A stretch of DNA of 64,000 nt from assembly GCF_030700285.1 (NCBI RefSeq), contig NZ_JAUYZJ010000008.1, forward strand, positions 62,001-126,000, in the 5' to 3' direction. Below the pieces are notes generated by a model. That model was not told the origin of the DNA and did no database searches. It worked only from the letters and a program-made list of their open reading frames with translations. The translations under genes and the position numbers were made by a program. Of the stretch, positions 16,614-25,358 are shown in pieces. Origin of the DNA: Methylobacterium sp. NEAU K. Its GTDB lineage: Bacteria > Pseudomonadota > Alphaproteobacteria > Rhizobiales > Beijerinckiaceae. Positions within the stretch are counted from its first letter, which is position 1. Each line of letters starts with the position of its first letter.

Positions 16614-17279
16614 TCAGCTCCTCGGGCCGCAGGCGTTGGTGGTGCCGTTGGTGGCCCAGAGGTCGGCACCGCCCCCGGGGGCGCACTGGCCCGGCAGCGC
16701 CAGCGTGATCAGCTTGGACAGCGCGCGATCCTCATCCTCGCCGTAGCCGATCTCCCCGACCATGCGGCCGCTCTTGTCGAACAGGGCGACCGTGGCGGAG
16801 TGCTCCATCGTGTAGTCGCCGTCCTTCGTCGGCACGCGCCGGTAGGCGACGTGGTAGGCGTCCGCCATGCGGGCGACCTGCGCGAGCGTGCCGACGAAGC
16901 CGCGGATGCGGGGATCGAACGAGGCCAGGTATTCCCTAAGGGTGGCGGGTGTGTCGCGCTCCGGGTCCAGCGTGACGAAGACGACGTTGAGGCGGTCGGC
17001 GTCGCGGCCCATCCGGCCGAGGGCGCCCGCGAGGGTGGCGAGCGTGGTCGGGCAGACGTCGGGGCAATGCGTGAAGCCGAAGAACAGGGCGGTCGGCTTG
17101 CCGAGAAGGTCGGCCTGGCTCACCGGGTGCCCGTCGAGATCCGTCATGGCGAAGGCGCCCCCGACCCGGCGCGGATGGCTGAACCGCGAACCCTGCTGCA
17201 GGACGATCGCGCCCGTGCCGGTGGCGACCAGCGCCACGAGGGCGGTGGACGCAATGAGGGCGAGCGGGCTCGGTGCCAT
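16614..17279 (-). CDS. SCO1/SenC-family copper/thiol protein
   Basis: 221 aa from the ATG at 17279. An N-terminal membrane anchor (LALIASTALVALVATGTGAI) is followed by a thioredoxin-like fold with the copper/redox motif GFTHCPDVCPTTL and the distal His in YTMEHSATV. Sco proteins deliver copper to, or reduce, the CuA site of cytochrome c oxidase at the outer face of the membrane. The upstream open frame to 18170 is antisense shadow of the GGDEF-EAL gene. It ends 101 bp before opgG. Confidence 0.93.
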   Translation of the reverse strand: MAPSPLALIASTALVALVATGTGAIVLQQGSRFSHPRRVGGAFAMTDLDGHPVSQADLLGKPTALFFGFTHCPDVCPTTLATLAGALGRMGRDADRLNVVFVTLDPERDTPATLREYLASFDPRIRGFVGTLAQVARMADAYHVAYRRVPTKDGDYTMEHSATVALFDKSGRMVGEIGYGEDEDRALSKLITLALPGQCAPGGGADLWATNGTTNACGPRS

Positions 17280-17485
17280 GCTGTGACCTGCAACGGGTGA
17301 AAAACGTCGAGGCTCGCAATATGGGGTGCACGTCGCCTGACGCGATGCACGGACTGGCCCGTCGCCGGGGCCCGCCCCGGCGATCCGAGGCACGCTGCAA
17401 GGCGATTTAACCCGGGCGTCGATCGCCGAAAACGTCCATCCGTGCCGTGCGCGGGGCCGCCGTCCGGTGAACGTCCGCCCGGCGG

Positions 17486-19072
17486 CTACGAGGCGACCGC
17501 CAGGTCGCGGATCGGGGCCGACCGGTCTCGCGGAAGGCTGTCGAGGCCCAGCATGCCATCCATCTCGGCCTTCGGCACGGCTTTGCCGAAAAGGTAGCCC
17601 TGCCCGAAATCGCAGCCCTGGTCCGACAGCCAGTCGACGCTGGCATCCGTCTCGATGCCCTCGGCAGTGGTCGAGAGGCCCAGGCTCGTGCCGAGCTTGA
17701 TGATCGCATCGACCAGCTTGGCGCGCTCGTCGCTCATCGTGATCGCGTCGACGTAGCTCCGGTCGATCTTCAGCTTGTCGAACTTCAGCTCGCGCAGATG
17801 ATAAAGGCTCGAATAGCCGGTGCCGAAATCGTCGAGCGCGATGCGCACGCCAAGGTGCTGCAGCGACAGCAGGGTCGCGCGCGTCGCCTCCAGATCCTGA
17901 ATCAGGGCGCTCTCGGTGATCTCGACCTCGAAGCGCCCCGGCGGAAACCCGGTCTCGGTCAGGATGGCCAGGATGCGCTCGGCCAGCCACGCATCCTGGA
18001 ACTGGTGCGGGGCGATGTTCACAGCGAGAATCAGGTGGGCCGGCCAGCTCTGCGCATCCAGGCAGGCACGCCGGATCAGGCTGTAGCTGAGGTCGCCGAT
18101 CATCCCGGTCTCTTCGGCCACCGGGATGAATTCTGCGGGTCCGACGAGGCCGCGCTCCGGGTGCTGCCACCGGGCGAGCACCTCGACACCGACGATCTCC
18201 TTGCCGGGCAGCGAGACCACGGGCTGATAGTACGGCTCGATCGCGCCGGTCTCGATCGCCGTGCGCAGCTCCGTCTCCAGCCGGGCCCGGGCGCGCAGTT
18301 CCTCGTCCATGGTGCTCCGGAAGAACCGGTAGCTGCCGCGGCCGTCCTTCTTGCCCTGGTACATCGCGAGGTCGGCCGCGTGCAGGATCGCGTCGGCATC
18401 CGCATGATCGCCGGCGACGATGGCGACGCCGACCGTCGCGCCGACCTTCAGGTCATTCTGGTTCCAGGTGACGGGCTCGGAGATGCTGGCGATCACCGCC
18501 TGCGCCAAGCGCGTCAGCCCCTCGCTGCCCTGGTCCAGAGGGACCAGCATGGCGAATTCGTCGCCGCCGAGGCGCGCCGCCACACCACCGGGCGGCAGGA
18601 GGTTCTGGAGGCGCTCGGAGACCGCGCAGAGCACGGCGTTGCCGGCGGCATGGCTGTAGAGGTCGTTGACCGGCTTGAATCGGTCGAGGTCGATCAGCAG
18701 CACGGCCGATGTCGGCTCGGGATCCGCCGTGTGCGCCCGCTCCACCGCCTCCAGGAACCGGCGGCGGTTGGCCAGACCGGTGAGGCCGTCGTGCCGGGCG
18801 ATGGCTTCCGCCTGCGCAGCCGCCGCGTCCCGCTCCAGCATGAGCCGGCGCAACAGGATCGATTTCCGGACGCTGGCGCCGAACAGGGCCAGACCCATGC
18901 AGGCGGCCAGGATCAGCAGATCGTTGAGGTGGTACGCGTTGATGAAGCCGTTCAGCAGATCGAACGTCCCGAGGCTGGCGCCGACGAACCAGATCCCGGC
19001 GCCGATCGTGAGCAGGCACAGCGTCTCGTACAGTTCGCCGCGGCCCCAGGCGGTCGAGGTCTCACCCGGCAT
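17486..19072 (-). CDS. Membrane GGDEF-EAL cyclic-di-GMP protein
   Basis: 528 aa. Two membrane helices (~15-35 and ~48-68) precede a short coiled stretch, a GGDEF domain with intact ARLGGDEFAML (diguanylate cyclase signature; no RxxD inhibitory site just before it), and an EAL domain with EVLARWQHPERG, NIAPHQF, EITESALIQD and DDFGTGYSSL. The phosphodiesterase residues look mostly present (EVL in place of EAL is common in active enzymes). It could make or degrade c-di-GMP. It has no obvious sensory domain beyond the membrane segment. Confidence 0.92.
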   Translation of the reverse strand: MPGETSTAWGRGELYETLCLLTIGAGIWFVGASLGTFDLLNGFINAYHLNDLLILAACMGLALFGASVRKSILLRRLMLERDAAAAQAEAIARHDGLTGLANRRRFLEAVERAHTADPEPTSAVLLIDLDRFKPVNDLYSHAAGNAVLCAVSERLQNLLPPGGVAARLGGDEFAMLVPLDQGSEGLTRLAQAVIASISEPVTWNQNDLKVGATVGVAIVAGDHADADAILHAADLAMYQGKKDGRGSYRFFRSTMDEELRARARLETELRTAIETGAIEPYYQPVVSLPGKEIVGVEVLARWQHPERGLVGPAEFIPVAEETGMIGDLSYSLIRRACLDAQSWPAHLILAVNIAPHQFQDAWLAERILAILTETGFPPGRFEVEITESALIQDLEATRATLLSLQHLGVRIALDDFGTGYSSLYHLRELKFDKLKIDRSYVDAITMSDERAKLVDAIIKLGTSLGLSTTAEGIETDASVDWLSDQGCDFGQGYLFGKAVPKAEMDGMLGLDSLPRDRSAPIRDLAVAS

Positions 19073-19536
19073 GTCTTTATCCGTCTCCCCCGTGCCGAAA
19101 GGAGGTTTGCCGCATCAAGACCTAAAGGGGGGTGAATCGGAAGCCGCCGGTTCACGGAACTGAGCGGCGCGCAACCTATGAGCGACGCTGTGTCGACGAT
19201 AAGGGCTTCGGTAAGTCGGCCGCGTGCGCCTTCCGGTCCGCACGCGCCAAAGGCGCAAAGTGTGCGGACAAGATATGGTCGGAGTGGCCGGACTTGAACC
19301 GACGACCCCCTGTCCCGGAAGCAGGTGCATGAAGCCCGGCAGCTGCGCGATGCGGAGGCAGCCGCCCCGGGCGTGATCCGGCGCACGCTCGATGCGCGGT
19401 TGGCACAGGGGCAGCAGCCCACAAGGCCCGCGTTGAGCAGGTGCCCGCCCTGTCACTATCCCAGCTCACCCACGGCTTGTGGTTGGCCCTCCGCTGAAGG
19501 AGGGTCGGTCAACAAAACCTGGGATGGGGACGCTGC
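19073..19536. other. Intergenic region with a partial tRNA-Pro copy
   Basis: No credible protein gene is seen. The only notable element is the 41-bp copy of the tRNA-Pro 3' half at 19276-19316. The plus-strand frame ending SEWPDLNRRPPVP is an artefact of translating that tRNA fragment. Confidence 0.6.
19276..19316 (-). repeat. 41-bp direct repeat: displaced 3' half of tRNA-Pro (att-like)
   Basis: Identical base for base to 22019-22059, the 3' half of the intact tRNA-Pro gene from the anticodon loop through the encoded CCA. Identity stops exactly at the CCA on one side and in the anticodon loop on the other. This is the usual extent of the repeat left when a tRNA-targeting element integrates. 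The adjoining bases here do not complete a tRNA cloverleaf, so it is not a second functional gene. Confidence 0.75.
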
Positions 19537-20697
19537 ATGGTCGATCGGAATAGGCACCGCTGTGCTCTCCTTGCAGCCTCTCTCCTGCTCTCGGTGCCGG
19601 TCCTGCCTGCCCGCGCGGATCCGCCAGCAGCCGCGCCAACAGCACCTGCTGGGCCCAACCTTCAGGCCGTTCAGCATGAGGGAGACGTAGATCTACCCGA
19701 GTTCACGTTCCGCAATGGCGAGCGCCTTTCCCCGCTGCGTCTGCATTACACCGCGCTCGGCACACCGCAGCGCGATGCGGCCGGCAAGATCACCAACGCG
19801 GTCCTGCTGCTCCACGCCACGACCGGCACCGGCAAGACCTTCCTCGTGCCGACACTCGCCAATCACCTGTTCGGGCCGGGTCAGCCGCTGGACACCCAGC
19901 GCTACTACATCGTGCTGCCGGATGGCATCGGCTTCGGCGGCTCCACCAAGCCATCTGACGGCCTGCACGGGCGCTTCCCGCATTACGGCTACCGCGATCA
20001 GGTCGAGGCGCAGCATGCCATGCTCCAGGCCATGAGCATCGACCATCTGCGGCTGGTCGCCGGCATCTCGCAGGGTGGCATGCAGACGTGGCTCTGGGCC
20101 GAGCAGTACCCGGACGCCATGGACGGGGTGATGCCGATTGCCTGCATGCCGATTCAGATCAGCGGCCGGAACTTGATGTGGCGCCAGATCGTCTCCGACG
20201 CCGTGCGCAGCGACCCGAAGTGGAACGGCGGCGACTATGATCGCGCGGATCCCCCGACAGCTTGGACGCGCAGCGCTGCGCTGATGTTCGCACTCATGGT
20301 CAGCACACCCGAGCGCCTGCAGGCCGCCGGGCCGGACCGGGCCAAAACGCTGGCCTACGAGGACGAACTGACGGCGCAGTACCGGGGACGCGATGCCGGT
20401 GACGCGCTCTACGACTACGAGAGTTCGGCCGACTACAACCCCGCCCCTGAGGTAGCCCGCATCAAGGCACCGATGCTCGCCCTCAACTTTGCTGACGACC
20501 AGGTGAACCCAGCCCCGTTGCCTGTTGCGCGCGAGACCGTTGAGCACCTCGCCTCAGGCAAGTTCGTACTGCTGCCGGGCGGCTGGGGGCATGCCGGCAT
20601 TTTCCACGCCGATCTTTGGGCGGATCAGCTGGGCGCGTTCCTGGGCAGCCTTTCCGACCAAGATAATCCGCACAAGCCTGTTGCGGGCGTCAAGTAG
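19537..20697 (+). CDS. Exported alpha/beta-hydrolase of the homoserine O-acetyltransferase (MetX)-like group
   Basis: 386 aa. A signal peptide (CALLAASLLLSVPVLPARA) precedes an alpha/beta-hydrolase fold. The nucleophile elbow is GISQGGMQ, where MetX-type proteins carry GxSxGG. A conserved FTFRNGERLSPLRLHYTALG opens the fold, Asp lies near NFADDQVNP, and the catalytic His sits in WGHAGIFH. MetX itself is cytoplasmic, so the signal peptide argues for a different esterase or acyltransferase role in the periplasm. It is the largest gene of the tRNA-bounded segment. Substrate unknown. Confidence 0.8.
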   Translation: MVDRNRHRCALLAASLLLSVPVLPARADPPAAAPTAPAGPNLQAVQHEGDVDLPEFTFRNGERLSPLRLHYTALGTPQRDAAGKITNAVLLLHATTGTGKTFLVPTLANHLFGPGQPLDTQRYYIVLPDGIGFGGSTKPSDGLHGRFPHYGYRDQVEAQHAMLQAMSIDHLRLVAGISQGGMQTWLWAEQYPDAMDGVMPIACMPIQISGRNLMWRQIVSDAVRSDPKWNGGDYDRADPPTAWTRSAALMFALMVSTPERLQAAGPDRAKTLAYEDELTAQYRGRDAGDALYDYESSADYNPAPEVARIKAPMLALNFADDQVNPAPLPVARETVEHLASGKFVLLPGGWGHAGIFHADLWADQLGAFLGSLSDQDNPHKPVAGVK

Positions 20698-20951
20698 GCC
20701 TGCCGCACCGGTAGCGAAGCAGAGGCTGGGCAACGTGGTGTCGGTGAAGGTTGCCCGCCTTAATCGGCCAGCACGGCGATAAGCGAGAAGGATCCGGCGA
20801 GCGCGGAAGTGTCCACCACGACGGATGTAAGCAGGAGAATGTGGGATCTTGGGATGCCGGGCGGCCGTGCTTACAAGATGGGGTCAGCCGCGCGCAGTTG
20901 CGGCCGCGCCACTACCACACGCCAACCGGCTCGCCACCGCCAGCGAGCACA

Positions 20952-21218
20952 CTATCGCGGAGGCGCAGGCCGCACGAGCCATGTGACGGACGCGAAAGCC
21001 CCCAGCCAGGAGCCGAGGGCGGCAAAGGCTACGTAAACCGCGTTCTCCGTATAGTTGATCACGGCAAACGCGGAGAGGAGGTACCAACAGGCGCTCCAGT
21101 TCGCGGCCGGAATGCGCCGGCGGGCGGCCACGGCGGCATTGAAGAAGACGTAGGCCCCGTCGGTGACGGCAGTGGCGGCGACTACGCCCACCGCGATCAG
21201 CGGATCGATGTTCAACAT
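20952..21218 (-). CDS. Small integral membrane protein, conserved type
   Basis: 88 aa from an ATG at 21218 with GGGAGAG upstream. Two to three hydrophobic helices are visible (IAVGVVAATAVTDGAYVFF; WYLLSAFAVINYTENAVYV; AALGSWLGAFASVTWL). The pattern TDxxYVxFxxAVAARRRxPAANWS is one I recall in short uncharacterised rhizobial membrane proteins. It sits inside the tRNA-bounded segment, 75 bp downstream of the 70-aa gene on the same strand. Function unknown. Confidence 0.65.
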   Translation of the reverse strand: MLNIDPLIAVGVVAATAVTDGAYVFFNAAVAARRRIPAANWSACWYLLSAFAVINYTENAVYVAFAALGSWLGAFASVTWLVRPAPPR

Positions 21219-21293
21219 GAGGCTCTCCCGGGCTGCCTGAGGGGATCTCGCCACCCGGGCAAGATCCGGCAACCGCAGGTCTACGCGGCCGGC

Positions 21294-21506
21294 TCAGTCG
21301 GTGCTGTCGCCATCACCAGCGTCATCGCCGGCATCCAGCAGCCAGTCGGGCAGACCGGGGATCACGTCCCCAGCCACGTCACCGGCGGTCTCGAGGGCCC
21401 TTCCCGCCATCGCCTCTGGGCTCTCAGCCCGAACCTCAGCGAACAGTTTGCGCGCCAGCCGGTCGAGTTCCTCGTCCGACAGATTCTGGCCTGGCTCGTC
21501 CGTCAT
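21294..21506 (-). CDS. Small acidic hypothetical protein
   Basis: 70 aa, strongly acidic (MTDEPGQNLSDEELDRLARK at the start; DAGDDAGDGDSTD at the end), with a central Ala-rich helix. No signal or membrane segment. It precedes the 88-aa membrane protein in the same direction. No family recognised. Composition is protein-like and the frame is free of competing genes. Confidence 0.5.
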   Translation of the reverse strand: MTDEPGQNLSDEELDRLARKLFAEVRAESPEAMAGRALETAGDVAGDVIPGLPDWLLDAGDDAGDGDSTD

Positions 21507-21762
21507 GGGCGTGACCCCCGAAAGTATCGGCCGCTCGGACCCGCCGGGATCCGCTCACGGGGCGGGGAAGCGTCCGATCTCACAAGCGTTCGCCGATACG
21601 CAACGCGGCCCGACCGCATGATTGGCGACCGCGGTTACCTCCGGGTGAGGTCGGGCGTGCGTCTTTCTCCCGGGATAGGCCACCTATCCGGTGAAGCAGC
21701 GCCGATACTATTTGTAGCGGCGCCGCCACCATGCTGCAGTGGCTGAACGCCTGAGGGCCGGC

Positions 21763-21867
21763 ATGCAGGCCGCCGGCCACCCGGAACCGATAGACACGAT
21801 AGCGTTCGCCCTCACGGCCTCCGCCCTCACATTTTCCGGCTTCGTCGTGATGCTTGGATGGCGGTGA
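21763..21867 (+). CDS. Possible 34-aa membrane microprotein
   Basis: An ATG preceded by GAGGG at 5-nt spacing opens a 34-codon frame whose second half is a single hydrophobic helix (IAFALTASALTFSGFVVMLG). The good ribosome binding site and helix are suggestive. Such short frames also arise by chance. It lies in the tRNA-bounded segment. Confidence 0.35.
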   Translation: MQAAGHPEPIDTIAFALTASALTFSGFVVMLGWR

Positions 21868-21892
21868 GCCGATCCGCAGGTTCCGGGGTGCC

Positions 21893-21913
21893 GCCGGGGT
21901 TCCGAACCCCGGC
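21893..21913. repeat. Perfect 9-bp hairpin near tRNA-Pro
   Basis: GCCGGGGTT and AACCCCGGC flank a CCG loop. No U-run follows on either strand. It lies 106 bp beyond the 3' end of tRNA-Pro and could be a processing or termination structure, or simply GC-rich noise. Confidence 0.3.
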
Positions 21914-22018
21914 AATCTCCACCGAAAATCGGCACCCCAGGTGAACCCCAGAACGCAGAAATGAGAATGGCGACCCGTCGGCCACCTTGCATAACTCGCT
22001 GTAAACAATGGGGTATTT

Positions 22019-22095
22019 TGGTCGGAGTGGCCGGACTTGAACCGACGACCCCCTGTCCCCCAGACAGGTGCGCTACCGGGCTGCGCTACACTCCG
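22019..22095 (-). tRNA. tRNA-Pro (GGG)
   Basis: 77 nt including an encoded CCA. Acceptor stem CGGAGTG/CACTCCG, D-arm with AGCGCAGCCCGGTAGCGC, anticodon loop CTGGGGG giving anticodon GGG, T-arm GTCGGTTCAAGTCCGGC (one imperfect pair), discriminator A. Its 3' 41 bp recur at 19276, marking a likely integration target. Confidence 0.93.
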
Positions 22096-22233
22096 ACGCC
22101 ACAAGGGCTCGGGGCTCATAGCCTTCGTGCCCCGCCCGCGCAACCCCTTCGGCGGTTGCGGCTAAGGGCGGCCCTGGCCCTCGCCGGCCTGTCCCGCTAC
22201 GGGGAGCGGCTGTCGCCTATGCCATCGAGGATC

Positions 22234-23520
22234 ATGACGGACCGACCGATCGCCTTCGATCTCACGCGCCTGGTCACGCGCCTGCGCCACGCGAGCCCAT
22301 CCGGGATCGACCGCGTCGACCTCGCCTATGCGCGCGCCTATCTCGGGCGGCCGGGACCGAGCGTCGGCGTGGTCTCCACGGCGTTCGGGCCCCGCGTCAT
22401 CGACCGCGCGCGCGCGGTCGACATCGTGGAGGCGGTGTCGGCCGGCTGGGTCGAGGACCGAGACGCGGCCTCCGATCCGGTCTATCGCGGGCTGGCGAAG
22501 CGCCTCGGCGACCCGCTGGCGTCTACCGCCACCGGGCAGCCACCGCGACCCGGGACCGGGGCCGCCGAGCGGCGCCGGATCCAGGCGCGGCGCGCGGCCG
22601 ACATCGCCCTGCGTGCTCGCCCGATCGCGGCGCTGCCCCGGGATGCGCTCTACCTGCACACCTCGCATCTGCGCCTCGACAACCCGCGCCGGTTCGACTG
22701 GCTCTACGAGCGGCGGGACGTGCGCGCGGCGTTCTTCGTCCATGATCTCATCCCGATCACGCATCCAGAATACGGTCGCCCCGGCGAGGCCGACCGCCAC
22801 CGGGTCCGGATGCGCACGATCGGCCGACACGCCGCTGCGATCCTGGTGAATTCGGAGGATACCGGCGCGCGCACCCTCGCCCACCTGACCGCGGAGGGAT
22901 TCGCCCGGCCGCCGGTGGCGGTGGGACATCTCGGTGTCGAGCCGGCTTTCGGGCGTGCGGGGCCTCGGTTCCGGCCGGACCGGCCGACCTTTCTGGTCTG
23001 CGGCACGATCGAGTCCCGCAAGAACCACCTGCTGTTGCTCCAGCTCTGGCGGCTTCTGGCCGAGCGGCACGGCGCCGATACACCCCGCCTGGTCGTGGTG
23101 GGACGCCGTGGGTGGGAGGCCGAGAGCGCCATCGACATGCTGGAGCGCTGCCCCGGCGTGCGCGCTCACGTGATTGAGGTCACCGGGCTCTCGACACACG
23201 GTCTCGCCGCCTTGACGCGCAGCTGCACCGCGCTGCTGATGCCCTCGTTCACGGAAGGTTACGGCATCCCGATCGTCGAGGCCGCGGCCTCGGGCCTCCC
23301 TGTGGTGGCTTCGGACATACCGGTTCATCGGGAGATCGCCGGCGGCTTCGCCCTGTTCCGTGATCCCCTGGACGGCCCGGGCTGGGCCGAGGCGATCGAG
23401 GCGCTCGCACAGCCGAACGCCTCGCTCCGGGCCGAACTCGCGGGACGCCTCAACGGCTACGTGCCGCCCGGCTGGGACGCCCATTTCGCGGCCGTGGGAC
23501 CGACACTCGCGGCGATCTGA
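22234..23520 (+). CDS. Family 4 glycosyltransferase
   Basis: 428 aa. The C-terminal half has the GT-B donor-binding pattern: FLVCGTIESRKNHLLLLQLW, then LLMPSFTEGYGIPIVEAAASGLPVVAS, which contains the EGYGIP..EA motif of GT4 enzymes. The N-terminal half is an acceptor-binding Rossmann-like domain. It transfers a sugar from an activated donor, probably in capsule, exopolysaccharide or LPS assembly, though no such cluster adjoins it. The ATG at 22234 has GAGG close upstream (3 nt); the ATG at 22219 is an alternative. Confidence 0.85.
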   Translation: MTDRPIAFDLTRLVTRLRHASPSGIDRVDLAYARAYLGRPGPSVGVVSTAFGPRVIDRARAVDIVEAVSAGWVEDRDAASDPVYRGLAKRLGDPLASTATGQPPRPGTGAAERRRIQARRAADIALRARPIAALPRDALYLHTSHLRLDNPRRFDWLYERRDVRAAFFVHDLIPITHPEYGRPGEADRHRVRMRTIGRHAAAILVNSEDTGARTLAHLTAEGFARPPVAVGHLGVEPAFGRAGPRFRPDRPTFLVCGTIESRKNHLLLLQLWRLLAERHGADTPRLVVVGRRGWEAESAIDMLERCPGVRAHVIEVTGLSTHGLAALTRSCTALLMPSFTEGYGIPIVEAAASGLPVVASDIPVHREIAGGFALFRDPLDGPGWAEAIEALAQPNASLRAELAGRLNGYVPPGWDAHFAAVGPTLAAI

Positions 23521-23627
23521 CCGGAACTGTCCGCGGTGCGCGAGTTGCGCCGGTTCGACCTGACGAATAAGGAAAAGCGTCAGTCCGCAAGGCTGGCCGA
23601 GACTTGGGCGGAACGGAGATCCTGCCG

Positions 23628-23948
23628 ATGCGGGTGATCGACCTCGATCGCGACGCGGTCAAGCGCGGGCTGAGCGACGGCACGATGCTGTTGATAGACG
23701 TGCGCGAGGAACACGAATACGAGGGCGGACACATCCCGGGTGCCGTCTCGCATCCGCTCTCCGCGTTCGACCCGCAGGCCCTCGCCGCGCTCATCGCCGA
23801 GGATGGGCGCCGACCCGTTCTAGCCTGCGCGGCGGGCGTGCGATCGAGGCACGCGCTGATGGCTGCCCAGAACGCGGGTCTCGATATCGCCGAACACTAC
23901 CAGGGCGGCTTCAAGGATTGGTACGGGTCCGGCGAAGCAATCGAGTAG
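23628..23948 (+). CDS. Single-domain rhodanese
   Basis: 106 aa. LLIDVREEHEYEGGHIPGAVSHPL is split by the usual rhodanese DVR and EGHIPGA signatures, and the active loop CAAGVRS holds the persulfide-forming Cys followed by the conserved RS. It moves sulfane sulfur between small acceptors. The start ATG at 23628 is preceded by GGAG; the TTG at 23604 is less likely. No sulfur-metabolism neighbour is visible. Confidence 0.9.
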   Translation: MRVIDLDRDAVKRGLSDGTMLLIDVREEHEYEGGHIPGAVSHPLSAFDPQALAALIAEDGRRPVLACAAGVRSRHALMAAQNAGLDIAEHYQGGFKDWYGSGEAIE

Positions 23949-24093
23949 CTCACCCGGATCATCAGGCCCCATGGGCCGCGATGTGCGCTCTCGCACAAAG
24001 AATAACGGGGCGCACGGGTTACGGCGCGTCTGCCGTGGATTAATCGTCAAGCTCGGTTCGACCGACGGGTCGGCCAACGGACAGCAGGACCCG

Positions 24094-25251
24094 ATGCGCA
24101 GCCGGCTTCCCAGCCTCCTCACCGTGCTCTCCGGTCTCGTCGCCGGCCTCGCCGTCTCGGGGCCTCTCGCCCCGTCCGCTCATGCGCAGGCGCCCGGCGG
24201 GCCTCCGCCCAAGGTCACCGTGGCCAAGCCGGTGGTGCGCCAGATCGTCGAGCAAGACCAGTATACCGGCCGTTTCGACCCGATCGAGTATGTCGAGGTC
24301 CGCGCGCGGGTCACCGGCTATTTGGAGAAGATCAACTTCACGGACGGCCAGACCGTGAAGAAGGGCGACGTGCTCTTCGTCATCGACCGGCGCCCCTACA
24401 AGGCGGCGCTGGAGCAGGCCCAGGCCGCCCTGGCCTCCGCCAAGGCCCGCCAGTCCTTCTCGCAGACCGACCTCGAGCGCGCGCAGACCCTCTCGAAGAG
24501 CGGCAACATCTCCGAGCAGGTCACCGACCAGCGCCGGCAGGCTTCGCAGACCGCGCAGGCCGACGTCGACAGCGCTCAGGCGGCCCTGAACAACGCGCAG
24601 CTCAACTACGACTTCAGCGAGGTCAAGGCCCCGATCAACGGCCGCATCAGCCGGCGGCTGGTAACCGAGGGCAACATCGTCATCGCCGACCAGACTCTGT
24701 TGACCACGATCGTGTCTCTCGACCCGATCTATTTCAGCTTCACGGTCGATGAGAAGTCGTTCCTGAAGTACCAGAGCAGCCTCGGTATCGGCATGGGGCA
24801 GACCCAGCAGGGCAAGGGCGTGCCGATCATGATCGCGCTCTCCGGCGAGGCCAAGCCGACCCGGAAGGGTACCCTCGACTTCGTCGACAACCGCGTCGAC
24901 AATGCCACCGGCACGATCCTGCTGCGTGCCACGGTCCCGAATGCGGACCTGTTCATCAAGCCCGGCCTGTTCGGCATCGTGTCGATGCCCGCCACCAAGC
25001 CGTTCCAGGGTGTGATGATCCCCGACGAGGCGGTGGCCGCCAACCAGGACAAGCGCATCGTCTACCTGGTCGGGCCGGACAACGTGATCCAGCAGAAGGA
25101 CGTGGTGCTTGGGCCGAAGGTCGACGGCTACCGGGTGATCCGCGACGGCCTGAAGGGCGACGAGACCGTGGTGGTCAACGGGATCGCCCGCGTCCGTCCC
25201 GGGGCCAAGGTGAGCCCGGATACCATCGAGCTGCCACCGAGCAAGACGTGA
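24094..25251 (+). CDS. RND efflux periplasmic adaptor (membrane fusion protein)
   Basis: 385 aa from an ATG with AGGA upstream. A signal peptide ends AHAQAPGG. It has the split lipoyl/barrel-sandwich domain (VRARVTGYLEKINFTDGQTV; DFSEVKAPINGRISRRLV), a helical hairpin rich in A/Q/K (~100-160), a beta-barrel domain, and a C-terminal membrane-proximal domain (VVVNGIARVRPGAKV). It bridges the inner-membrane RND pump to an outer-membrane channel. The pump gene follows 107 bp downstream; no outer-membrane factor or TetR regulator is adjacent. Confidence 0.93.
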   Translation: MRSRLPSLLTVLSGLVAGLAVSGPLAPSAHAQAPGGPPPKVTVAKPVVRQIVEQDQYTGRFDPIEYVEVRARVTGYLEKINFTDGQTVKKGDVLFVIDRRPYKAALEQAQAALASAKARQSFSQTDLERAQTLSKSGNISEQVTDQRRQASQTAQADVDSAQAALNNAQLNYDFSEVKAPINGRISRRLVTEGNIVIADQTLLTTIVSLDPIYFSFTVDEKSFLKYQSSLGIGMGQTQQGKGVPIMIALSGEAKPTRKGTLDFVDNRVDNATGTILLRATVPNADLFIKPGLFGIVSMPATKPFQGVMIPDEAVAANQDKRIVYLVGPDNVIQQKDVVLGPKVDGYRVIRDGLKGDETVVVNGIARVRPGAKVSPDTIELPPSKT

Positions 25252-25358
25252 GCCTGCAAGGCTCGACACGACTGCCTTCGAGCGCGCCGCGCCGCGCGTG
25301 CCGCACCGACGACGCAGGGCCCCGGCCGGGTGACCGGCGGGCCTCAGAGGTTTGACCG

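Larger units (their letters stand above)
19317..22018. mobile_element. Putative 2.7-kb integrated segment bounded by tRNA-Pro repeats (integrase absent)
   Basis: The segment lies between the displaced tRNA fragment (19276-19316) and the intact tRNA-Pro (22019-22095), in the orientation expected for insertion at the tRNA 3' end. It carries a secreted hydrolase and two to three small genes. I find no integrase, excisionase or replication gene, so it is either a deletion remnant or a passively moved cassette. The alternative is a local tRNA duplication followed by decay. Confidence 0.4.

Noticed and set aside
19132-19332. Plus-strand frame ending SEWPDLNRRPPVP
   Set aside because: A well-known artefact of translating the complement of a tRNA; here it covers the partial tRNA-Pro copy.
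19276-19360. A second functional tRNA
   Set aside because: The 3' half is perfect, but the remaining sequence cannot complete the D- and acceptor stems and the anticodon stem is mispaired.
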